Assembly: GCF_900497805.2 (NCBI RefSeq)
Contig: NW_020948774.1
Location: forward strand, 1,715,741-1,779,740
Source of the DNA: Vombatus ursinus
Lineage: Eukaryota > Chordata > Mammalia > Diprotodontia > Vombatidae
Length of the DNA: 64,000 nt
Reading direction: 5' to 3'
Position numbers and translations under genes: made by a program. Shown one piece after another: positions 36,401 to 48,400 of this stretch (position 1 is its first letter; the number at the start of each line of letters is the position of its first letter). A model generated the notes under the pieces. It ran no database searches, had not been told where the DNA came from, and saw nothing but the letters and a program-made list of their open reading frames with translations.

Positions 36401-39400
36401 GCTATGTAAATCACATATAGATGACATGTTTTTGGACTTGTGATACATTGGCATACTTCATATACTTGAATATAGGTGTTGGAGAAATTTGAGAGGCGAT
36501 CGCAGCTTTGAAAGCTTTTTGTGTCACTATAATACGGAGGCCAATGAGCATGCCATCTGAGCCGGACCTTCTTTTCCTTCTTGTAGGTTTATCCATCAGG
36601 TAAATTTAGCTGCCATCACCATTCAGCGCTGGTACCGACACCATGCACAAAGACATCGGGCTGGTGCGTCCCTCCTGGAACACCTGCTAACATCCAAGAG
36701 AAAGGTCAGCATGAAAGGTCATGAAAGGTCATGGATGTGAGCCCATACCCGCATAATTTACAATACCAGAGGATATGTCAGGGCCCCAAATGTCAGTAGT
36801 ATAAGCTGCATTTCTTCAAAGTGGCAGATTCTGGGGGCGGCAGAGGCTGAAACTCAGAAGTACCATGTACTTAAATCACTACACATAGTCACAACCCATG
36901 TTGCCACCCCTTCTCATTCCTACTGGGTCCTGAATCTGACTGAAGGAACAAGACAAGCATTGTGTGAACAGGGTGACAAGATCTGGGTGGGTGGGGCAAA
37001 GCTGCTTGGCCCCAGTCATTCTCTGTAGGACAACAATCACCAAGGTCCTGGGCCCTCTTCGTGATGGTATTTTTACGAGAGGGCTGTCTAAGGGACTGGT
37101 TTTGGGGACACAAGTTTTTTTGTTTTTGTTTTTTGCTCTAATGAGTTTTTGAAATCCAGAGATTCCAGACCATCTTAGAACTATAAGGCATTTCAGGCCT
37201 TCGGACATTGTAAAGACCCTCTGTGGTTTTAAGCTCCCTATGTCTTCTGTAAATGAAAAGAATAGTAGGATTAGGGGCATGGGTTTTAAGGTGACCCTTC
37301 CCCCCAACATCCATGCATTACTTGCTATATTACTTAGGAACCTAATTTGTTCTCAAGAGACTTTGCCTCAAGAATGAGTAAATTCATTTCCTGTTCTATT
37401 TGTTCTACAGGAGAGGCAACAAAAACAATTGGAAGGGAATGTCCTCGACTTGGAGCCACGGAAAGATTTGGAGAGAAAGAAAATCCGGGAAGAGAAAGCC
37501 CGGCAGGCCAGACAAGCTGCTATTCAGGTAGTCTAGCTACAGGCTGGATCAGAGTCCAAAAGTGTAAACCTCTGGGCTCTAATCTGTTTTGGACCAGGTT
37601 GTTCTTGTGGGATACCATTCATCATGATCGTCCCGGCATATGAAAATCCACCCATGATGGCCAGAAGCGATAGTGTGTACAAGAAGGGAAAGGTTAAGAG
37701 AGCAGTCTCTTATTTCCCTTATTTGGGGACAGGTTGGAAATAGGTGAATGTTGCAGACAGACTGTCACATCTATTTTCAGAGCTCCACCTCTAACCAAAA
37801 AACAATGTCTGGGACATTTAAGTCAGAATTATGATCCTTTGGGAGATTGTTCTCAGTAAAGTCACCTTCAGTGGTGACTTCTCCTATTTACTGTAACCAT
37901 AAAAGATGACTCTTCCCCCTCCATTTTCCTTCCTAAACACACAACAGGGTATCTCAGTGTAATGCTACTTGCAGGAAATGGAGGGACTCTTTCTCCCTGA
38001 TTTGTGAATTGCTCACATACACCCTACCATGGCAGGAACTCCAACAGAAACGAGCAGCCCAAAAGGCAGGAAATACTGCACTGGGGCAGCTGAAGGAGGC
38101 CAAGAAAGTATCCAGAAAAAGGCCTGTACAGGCAGCCTCCCCGAAGAGTGGGAGCCTGACAAACAGCACCATCAAAGCTAACAACGCAGGTGGGTTCCTC
38201 AGATCAACCCCAGAGCTAGTAGAGAAACAACAACCCAAGTGGAATATTGAGATCAGAAGTCTTAGGGATCCTTCATTGAAGCTCCCTTGGCCCTCACTTA
38301 AGCTCATTTAAGCCCTGACATCTGTAAAGGCACAATCTCTTATGCTGGTTTTTTTGGAGGGGATTGTAATATCTCATGATAACGTGTATCTCTCTCACCT
38401 GATACCCATCCACTGGCATCCATGCATTCCCTGCTCCCTCTCTGTGGCTTCTTTTGACAAAGCCTTAGATGACTGACAGGCAGAAAATCTAAGAGGGCTC
38501 TGAATCAGAATATTGGTAGTACATTCATTCTAGACATTTAATGATGTTATTTCTTATTTTACAGGTGCCAACTTCCACGCTACAGATCCAGAGGAATACT
38601 TCCACCCAGGCCCCGACTCTTCCCCAGATCTTAGTAAATCTCCAGAAGATAAGCCACAGGTCTCTTCTCTTGGGCAGTCTTTCTGTTCCCCCACTGATTA
38701 TCATGTGGCATAAGGCTCCTCCTGCCAAGCCTGACCTTCATCATCCACCCTCTCCCCTGCCTCCTTCCACTGCTACAATAATAAGACTCCCGTAGTCTGT
38801 AATGGGTGCTGTTGTGTAGCCAGAGAGCAGAAGCCATGGTGCATAGCCACTCCTGTGTGCCAGGGGAAAATGGCAGCCATGATAATGATGGCATATGTTT
38901 GTACAGCACTTTTTAAAGTTCTGTCACGTGGCCTCGCAGCAGCCCTGTGAGGCGAGGCATGATGATAGTAAGATCCACATTTCCCACACATTTCACAGAG
39001 TTTAAGGGACTTGCCCAAGATCCTACAATTATTAAGTGGCAAAGCCACAACTGTAAACCAGGTCTTCTAACTCTTAGTCCAATATTCTTTCCACTTCCAC
39101 TACCCTAATGCCTCTTCTTGACCTACGACTTGTTAAGGAAATTAGTGAAAGGATAAACCTAATCTTCAAACTTACAGTACATACTGAGCTGTTCCAGAAG
39201 TCAGCTCTACCCCTCCAAAGTAAGAGAGCAGACTCCTGACCCTCTTCTCTGGCAGTCCCTAGCTTAAGTGCTTTTGGCTGGTTAACTCGGTGCTTGTTTT
39301 CTTTCTCCCTTTTCTCCATACCATCCCTAGGACATAACCTCCCATGAAGTTGTTTGTGAGAGCCTAGATACTGCAGTCACAATAGCCAGCAGACCCCAGG

Positions 39401-42400
39401 CCAAGGTGACTCTTAATGAACTGCTGGAAACCCTGAAGCTGTTAGAAGAGGAACCAGAGCAGCTGACTCAACCCAAGACCTATAAAAAGGAAAAATATTC
39501 CTGGATTGATGAGGTAACTAGAAGGAGTCAGGGGGGTTACCTGAAAGCAATGTAGCTCACTCCAGTCTTCCCCTTCATAGCGCCAAGATCTAAAGAGATC
39601 TTGGCCCAGAAAGTACAGGCTATGGGAGGAGGTAAAAGGAATTAGAGTAAAACTGTCAATGATTTTTCATCTTTGGCATGGGGGGGGCGGGGCATCCAAC
39701 CTAGTAGAGAGCTGGACGGGGTTAGCCTTATAAGGTTGGTCCAAGAAAGCATGATGATGACTCTTAACCTGTTTCCCTAATGTCTTTTTTTTTTTTTTTT
39801 TCGCTTTTTGGTGAGGCAGTCAGGGTTAAGTGACTTGCCCGGGGTCACACAGCTGCTAAGTGTCAAGTATCTAAGGTCGGATTTGAACTCAGGCCCTCCT
39901 GACTCCAAGACCGGAGCTCTATCCACTCCCTAATATCTTTATGAAGTCACTTCTATCAGCCCAGCATCTGTAAGCTCTGGGCCAGCAGGAAATAATGTTC
40001 TTTTCTCACCCAACTTCCTCCTGGATCAGCTCTATATTAAGAAACTCACTGAAGTCCCCCAATACTTCTACATAGGTTCCCAAAGACAGCCCCAATAGGT
40101 CCTTTCAGGGCTGGATAGGCTTTGGACTGAACATCTGTCATCTAAGGACCAGCCATTAGGTCATAGGTCATTAGAAGACTGACCACTAGGTGATCATCTC
40201 CTCAGACTGGAGGGGTTTCATTCTGCATGATATCTCTGTAGCCTTCCATGTCTTAGGAGATGGTCATCTGGTGGTCAGTCTTCTAATGATGAGCCTCTTC
40301 AGACCTAACTAGGCCGGTCCTTGGATGACAGACATACCGTCCAAAGCTTTTCAGCTTGGAGTACAAGGAAAATAACACTGGTGTTGAAGCAGCTTTGTTT
40401 CCTCCCATGTCTATTCATCTCACATTAATGGTGGCAGCTCTTCTGGGGGAGTGTGTGAATTTGTTTACATGAACACACAAGAGAGAGAGGATTTTCTTTT
40501 CCATTAGATCCTAGATGCCTGGGTAGGTGCTTTGAATAATTTGACCTTCCAAAAGCAAATCTTTAGTATGCTAGACCACTGCTGCCTCCCTGCCTTTCTT
40601 TATCATGACAAAAAAGTACAAAACAGACCAGCAGGCAGATGCCTCTTCTTAGGAGTTCCACACTATTCCAGTGTGATCTATGAAAAAAATAAACAATACT
40701 TCTTTTGCTTCCCTTCCCCTATACCAGTTCCACTCTAATTCCTATCCTTTTCCTCTTTCCTTCTCTACAGGAAGTTGACTCTAACTCCTTAACAGCTGAC
40801 AACCTAGAAAAATTTGGGAAACTGAATCCACCACATGGAGTCCCAGAGGATGGGGCATTGCTTTCTGAGGCCAAGCTTCAAAGTATCATGAGCTTTTTAG
40901 ATGAGATGGAGAAGTCAGAACAGGAACGACCCCATTCTGTAGCCTCAGCCCCGCCTCGGGAGGTGAGCCTCTGCTACCACCAGAGCCTCCTTTGTCCAAA
41001 ACCCAAACAAAGGAATGCATGAATTTCATTGCTTCTTTTCTGGGGTCAGGGCTGGGTCCAGTGGAAGATTGTCACCAAGTGGATTCTTTTTCTATGCAGA
41101 GCAGTGGGGTCATAGGGTAATGTGTTAAAGATGGAGTTACTGATGTAGCTCAATTTGATGTGTGCTTAGAGAATACAGTCATCTTAATATTAACCCAAAC
41201 TAGATGGAGTGAGAGTGATAGACTTATTACATATTTCAAAGCTAATAGCATTTTTTTTTAAAGATAGGATATCTTAATTCATGCTGCCTCTTCCTGCCTC
41301 TCTAAAGTGAATGATCAGGAGTTGAATGAATTTGGGGCACTATATACATACACATGCACATGCACACATATGTACCCATTTATGTACATGCATATACATA
41401 CACACACCATTCTTACATTCTAGACTTTCTCTAGAGCATTTTAACTATGTTACATCTGATTTAGAGAGTAATTTAGATTTAGAGAGGGTGGGATAGATAT
41501 GACAAGGAAGGGAGCTGGGAAAGGCAGATAACGTGCTTAGTTGGATCTGAGGAGAGGTTTCCATGAGAAATAATCAGATTCCGTTTGAGCCTTGTAGAAG
41601 ACGATGCTGGTGTATTTAACCTTTTCCCCAGGGGATCTTGGCTGAAGAGGAGCAGGCATCAGCTGTGGCTGCTGAGGTCACCAGCTCTATGATGAGGCTG
41701 AGGCTGGAGGTGGAGGAGAAGAAGCAGGCTATGACGCTGCTGCAGACAGCATTGGTGGGTTACCCTGTGTGAAAATGGCCAACGTTCTTAAGGTCTTCTG
41801 GAACCAGTTTTGGGGAGGTTAATGTGGGACTGTGCTAAGGTTTTCCCGGTGGGAAGAGAATGTTTCATTTTGGATAGGAGTTTTGGTTTCCTCCATGTCA
41901 CAGGTATTCTGTGTTCTGAGGAAATATGAGGAAGGAGATGTGTCCCCTCTGGTAACTAGATTAGAGCAGAAGAAGTCAAGCCTGTACTTAACTAACCTCA
42001 GACAGCCTGGACAATGTCCTGTTCTGAGAGAATACTAGAGACTCCACCACCTCCCTTGGTAGCCTGCTCCAGCATATGATAGACCTCATTCTCAGGAGGT
42101 CTTCACTCAAATCTCTCCAGCACCTAGCACAGTGCCTGGCACATAGGTGCTTAATAAATGTTTGCTCAGTGATTGATTGCTTTCATGTAAACCTATTTCC
42201 ATCACCTCTGTGGGTCTGTCTGCCCAGGGAGGCCTAGCCAGAGGTCTAACTCATTCCCTGTGGTGGGAGAGACTGAACTCCTGGGGTGGTTAGCCAGGTT
42301 TGTGATTCAATGCCGCTTCTTGAGAAAATTTGCAGTAGAAGGCATCCCCTGCCCTTGATTAGAGAAAGGAGTAGTCTCATAGGCCTGCCTTTCTCACTCA

Positions 42401-45336
42401 GCATGTTAACTGCTTGCTTCTCATAAGCAGGGAATCAAATCTGGGTATGTTTCAGAACAGCTTTTTTTTTTCCCTTAACATTTCTTGGTTTTCCTTTATT
42501 GCTTCCTCCCACTGTGGGCTGCAGTAGAATTAGAACTCTCCAGTTGCCCCATGGTCAGCCCCATCTCCTCTGATCTTGGCCTCTGCTCCTTTAATTTGAA
42601 CCCAGGTACCAGCCAACCCCCCCTCCCCTCCCATCCTCTTCCCCTGAAACCCCATTGACAGGCTCAGCAGCGAGAGCTTACTGTGCGGAACGTGAAGGAA
42701 ACAGAGAAGGAGCTAAACCACCAGCTCAGACTGCAGAGGGAGCAGTATGAAGCTGCTATCCAGAGACACCTGGCCTTCATTGATCAGGTAACCCTGTGTG
42801 CTCATGGCAAGTAGCAGGACCTAGTGGGTAGTTTACGGGCTTGAAACTTAGAGACTGTATTTTGGCTTGTGCCTGTGCCATTTATTTTTGAGTTGATTTG
42901 AGGTCATCTCACTTTCCTTCTCCAAATTTCATTTTTTCCACCTGCAAAATGGGAGGATGAACCTTGTTCCTGCTTCATTCAATCAACCAACAAGCATTTA
43001 TTAAGTGCCACCTATGTGCCAGGTACTATGCTCGGATACACAGGCAAGAGTAAAACAGCTCCTTCCTTCAAGGAGCTTACATTTTGTTGGGTGTGACAGC
43101 ATGTACATATATAGATATAGACAAATACCCAGGGATTAGAGGGAAGGCACTAGCAATTGGATGAATCAGGAAAGGTCTCATAGAAAGTAGCACTTGAGCT
43201 GAGCCTTGAAGGAAACCAGAGATTTTCAGGGGTAGAGGTGAGAGAGGAGTATGTGCCAGGCATGGAGGACAGCCTGTGCAAAGGTTTGGAGGGAAGAAAT
43301 GAAGTGCTGAGTATGAAGAATGGTAAGAAGGCCAGTTTGACTGGCCTGTTACTGGAGGTAATAGAGAGCCAATGGAGTTTTTTTGAGAGGGGAAGTGATC
43401 TAGGTTTTAATGAATCACCTGGACTTCAGGAAAATCACTTTGGCAGATGTATGGAGTATAGATTGGAGTGAATAGAAACTTGAGGTGGGAATAGAAGATG
43501 TTAAGATGCCTCTTGAAGGTAGAACTAGGGTTTTTTGTTTTTGTTTTTACTTCTAATGACTGTGTATGTCTCATATCTCCTTCCTTACTCCTGACCCATA
43601 TGCATTCCACAGGTCAGGACAGCAGGAGCAGTCAAATGTTGGGGTGGGTCAGATACACACAGGTACTTCCTGATTAGGAAAGGGTTGGCCAAGTGCAGAA
43701 GCTGTAGGAACTAGAAGTTTTTTGTCTGAGATACATATTCTGAATGTGTTCTGGAACAATGACCCTACCTGCCTATAAGCCCTGCTAAGAATTCTGCAGA
43801 ATATCCGTTTGAGGATGCTAGCAGAATATGGCCCAGCAGAAGTTTCTGGCTTAGCCATGCGATACTTTTAGGCTTGAAATTTCCCACAAATAACAGTCAC
43901 TGTGGAGAAGAAGAGAGAAGGCATGACAGGAAACAACAGGGGAAGCCGCCTTAGGGGGATGCAGAGAATGGAAGGGGAAACATTGGCTCTGAGGATCCAC
44001 AGGATACGTGATGCTACACTATCTCCCCAGCTCCTGCAGGGCTCACACGCCTGAACTCATGTGCCACAGCCAGTGTTTGGATTGATGCATCTATTCTCCT
44101 TCTTTCCTGGGTCCCAGTTTATTCAGCCCTCCCTGAAGCCCACCTTCTCTCAGGGATGTTTCTTGTAGAACTCCTATTCCCAACTTAGGGTACATGAAGA
44201 TTTTGTTGGGACATAGTGTGGAAGGGCTGTTCTCGGGGAGTTCACCCCAGGGACAGGAGGCATCTCTGTTTGTGTAACTCGCTGGAACTTGTTTCCCTCT
44301 AGTCTTCTCTACTGGGGTTGCTTTCTGGGTTTCCCTTCCTCCTGCAACAATTGTGAGTTAATCCTGAAGTTAGGGGAGTATCCCCTCAGTACCTTCAGGT
44401 CCTGAGTTAGCAGCTTTACATATTGGCTTCACCTGGTCCCCTCCTCAAATCTCAGCTGATTGACGACAAGAAGGTCCTGAGTGAGAAGTGCGAGGCAGTG
44501 GTAGCTGAGCTGAAGCAAGTGGACCAGAAATACACAAAGAGAATCACCCAAGTGCAGGAGCAGCATGAACTGGTGAGAGATTCAAAGGGGTGGGTTCCTT
44601 GACTACACTGTGGGAGAGGCAGCAGGGCTTGCCCACACTGCCCTCTCCTTTCCTCATCTGCCCTGCCTTTGCTGGCTTACTTCTCTTCTGGCAGGGCTTT
44701 CATTTCTCTCACTCCTTTATCCCTCCTTTCCCTTTTCCTCTCTTTCCCTATTTCGTTAGGTGTGGTGTGCCTTCAGGCCTTTGTGTGAGGGAAATTTCTA
44801 CTGTCATGTCTCTGCCAGGATTCTTGGAAGCATTGAACGGGCAAGGGGTGAGCCTCAGAGGGTGGGACCTAGGAAACCCTGAAGCCCTGCCCTGGATGAT
44901 GTATATCACAGCCAAAGCCACCTGAGAACAAGATAGTTTCATAAATATTACCTGAGGAATGCTGGAACTTTTTTATATCCTAATGTGATAACGGGTGAAT
45001 TGAGACAGCTCACAACTCACATTTGCATACTAATAAACCAATCTTTTTTTGCTTGGGGAAATGACTTGAGTTAGATGAGAAGAAATCAGGAGAAGAAATT
45101 AAGAAAGAAATTTCAAGAGACTATAGTAATTTAATTTCAATCTATGCTGAATAGTAGTTGGTAATTTATGTGGATTTATGCAAATTTTATACTGATATAC
45201 TTGATAGCTTTCTTAAGGTATTTCATAAACCTCAGTACTGCTCAGTCCTGATGTGACTATTGGAGTGGCTGTTAAAGCCCACTTTTTCACTTCATCTCCG
45301 TTGCTTCTTCTCCAACTCCAATTAAAGCACAGTTTT

Positions 45337-45394
<58 letters not shown>

Positions 45395-45438
45395 ATTACA
45401 AGGAAACCAATTATATTGAAATGCAGTTTTATATATAA

Positions 45439-45491
<53 letters not shown>

Positions 45492-48400
45492 TTTTTAAAA
45501 AACAGTCTTACAGATCCCAGGTTAAAAACTGGCTTCTAAAGCCTTGTAATTAAGTATGGGACCTGGGAGCCTTGGAGTGATTTTTACTGGTATCCTTTTG
45601 TGGCCTCTCTGTTAGAAGGGCCATGGAGAGCAGGAGGAGAAACCTTATAACCTCATCCTCTACAAAACTGTCTACAAAGCTTTTCCCAATGCCATCCTTC
45701 TTGCTCCATTGTTCACCTTGGGGAGGAGATTAAAGAAGGTGACAAGGACATGGCCATGGAAGAACATTGCTTTAGGGAAGAGGCAGGAGAATGCAGAGCT
45801 TAGTGCAGTAGGACAGTGGATGGGGGAAAAATTTGGAATTTGAATTCCCGGTCCTTGCCTCAAAATGGACCTTTTTCTATTTTAGTTTCCCTTTCTCCCA
45901 AGCAAAATGTTCTTTGCTCCCTTCCTGCCTCCTAGGGAAATAACTGGAGTTTTTTTAGTCTGCAAAAGAAATATAAAACCATAAGGGTGGTGATTGGCCT
46001 ATTAAAAATAAGTCCCTTTTAAAGCCAGCTCTCAGTAGCTGAGGGGTTTTATGGCATTTCCCTCTCAAAGTGACTAGATGAATTCTGTCTCAGACCTCTC
46101 TTGGCTTTCTCCTTGGGGACACTGAGGCAGGTGGTGTTTGCCTAGTAGACACCCTTCTGGGCACTTGGCTGACCAGTGTATGCCCAGCTTTGTTGGCGTT
46201 GCCAAGAAGATGATCTTAGTGAGTAAGTCTGCCCAGAAGTCCTTAAGCACTTGATGTGAGGCACCACAAGAAGAGAGGCAGCTGTGTGGGGAGGACAGTC
46301 CTTGGGAAAGTCAGCAGTCTATAACTTTGGCATTGGTAGGTAGGTTTCTTGAAATTCTCTGGTTGTTTTGCATGTATTAATAGCCTTTGCTATTCTGGTT
46401 CTACTGTTAGGACCTGGAAATGAACACTTTCCTGAATCTCCACTGATTTAAGGAGTCTGAAAATAGGTGGCAGTGGAAAGATGTGGGTTTCATTTTTCAC
46501 TTCTCTTGGACTGTTCTTTAGCATCCTTTCTTGTTCACAGGAGATTAAGAAACTCAAAGAACTAATGAGTGCCACCGAAAAAATCCGAAGAGAGAAGTGG
46601 ATCAATGAGAAAACCAAAAAGATCAAAGAGATCACTGTCCGAGGTAGGGGGGACCAGAAGGCCACTCTTGGGAATTGTCACCTATTGTTGACAGTGACTT
46701 AGCGATCATGCCATCTCTTTCTGTTCCTGAAGACATAGCTCATGTGGACCAGTGACATATTTGTCAAGGACATCTAGGTGTTCTTTCTGATCTCACTCAC
46801 CATGGGTACAACTCCCTGCTAGGCTTTTTGTTCTGCTGTGGCAGATGTCGAGGTTATTCTCCTGGGCAAAGAAAAAAGATCTGAAAACCATAAACTAAGA
46901 GGAACAGTTGAAAGAATTGAGTCTGCTTAGCCTGGAGAAGAGGGGAAAAAAAGGCAGAATATCGTAGCAGTATTCACATATTTGAAACGTTTTGTTGTGT
47001 ATAAGAGAACAGATGTTCCTCTGCTGCTCTAGAGGGCAGGACTGGCCCGGTGGAGAGAAAGGACAGAGGCATGCCTCTGACTGGGAGAGGAACTGTCCAG
47101 CGGGGGAGAGACCACCTTGACAATAGTGGGCGCCCCACCATTCAGGAAGAGACTCAAGTGAAAGGAATTGTAGAGGAGATGACTGCAGGGCTAGAAAACC
47201 TCCATGGTCCCTTTGAACTTAGATTCTGTGAATCTTTTAATGCCCTGGAGAGAGTGGGACCCTTGCCCAGGCTTTGAGACCTTCTCTTCTTGCCTTGCAG
47301 CTGAAGGGAGAGAAACAGGAGCATTGATACTAAGGCCAAGATAGTTCATGCTTCCCAGCCTTGTTGGCTTTAATGATCTTTCTCTTTTTCTATCTCTCTG
47401 GTGACAGTTCCCTCTTTAGATTCCCCCTGGGGGTGGGGAGGAAGATCCCATTTCCTGCCAGGAAAATGCCCAAGCATTCTTTTTATACTTGAAGGGGATG
47501 GAGAGAAGGGTTTCTGCTTCATTTCCAGAAGTGAGATTGGGTCCTGAGCTCATCTGCAGGAGCCTTTTTCCTGTTTGGTCTGTTTGGGATGACTGTTCCA
47601 TGTCCCTCACCGTAGGCTTAGAGCCAGAGATCCAGAAGCTGATTGCCAAGCACAAGCAAGAAATCAAGAAGTTAAAGACCCTGCATGAGGCTGAGCTGCT
47701 GCAGTCAGACCAGCGGGCTGCTCAGCACTACGTGCAGCAGACAGAAGAGCTGAGGGAGCACCTGGAGCGAGAGAAGGAGGAACAGGGCCGGCGGGAGAGG
47801 GAGCTGGCCCGGCAGCGGTACATGGAAGGGTTTCTGGTGGGGACCGCTGGCAGTGCAGTGGACAGAGCGTTGGGCCTGGGGTCAGGAAGACCTGTGTTCA
47901 AATCCTGTCCCAGATACTTCCTAGCTGTGTGATCCTGGGCAGGTCACTTAATCCCGATTTGCCTCATTTTCCCTATCTGTAACATGAGGAGAGTAATAGT
48001 ACCTGCCTCCCAGGGTTGTTGTGAGGATCAGATGAGATAATTGTGAAGCACTTTAGCACAGTTCCTGGCACTGTGAGTGACATGCATACATATATACACA
48101 TACATATACATTTGTGTGTGTGTATATAAAAATACACATATGTATATGTATAGATAGAGGTGGGTAGATTGATAGACTGATACACACATATGCATATACA
48201 TACACATACACATATATGTGTTAGTTATCATCATTATGAGGATGATTATTATCATGTGACTCCTAATGTGATTGAAATTGGGTCAGTACCTGAAGTCGGG
48301 AGGTGAGTGCTAATCATACCACCTGTTCTGAAATGATGAGACAAACAAGCATGGAGCAGAACTATGGCTTGTTCTAGTCCCTTCAGACAGAGTCTGAGAT

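Noticed and set aside
42589-42660. C-rich tract before exon 15, considered as a G-quadruplex or regulatory site
   Set aside because: It reads simply as the polypyrimidine tract of the exon 15 acceptor, with no four-run pattern of convincing length.
48080-48230. Regularly spaced short repeats that might suggest an array
   Set aside because: Plain CA/TATG microsatellite at the end of a SINE, with no spacer structure and a eukaryotic context.
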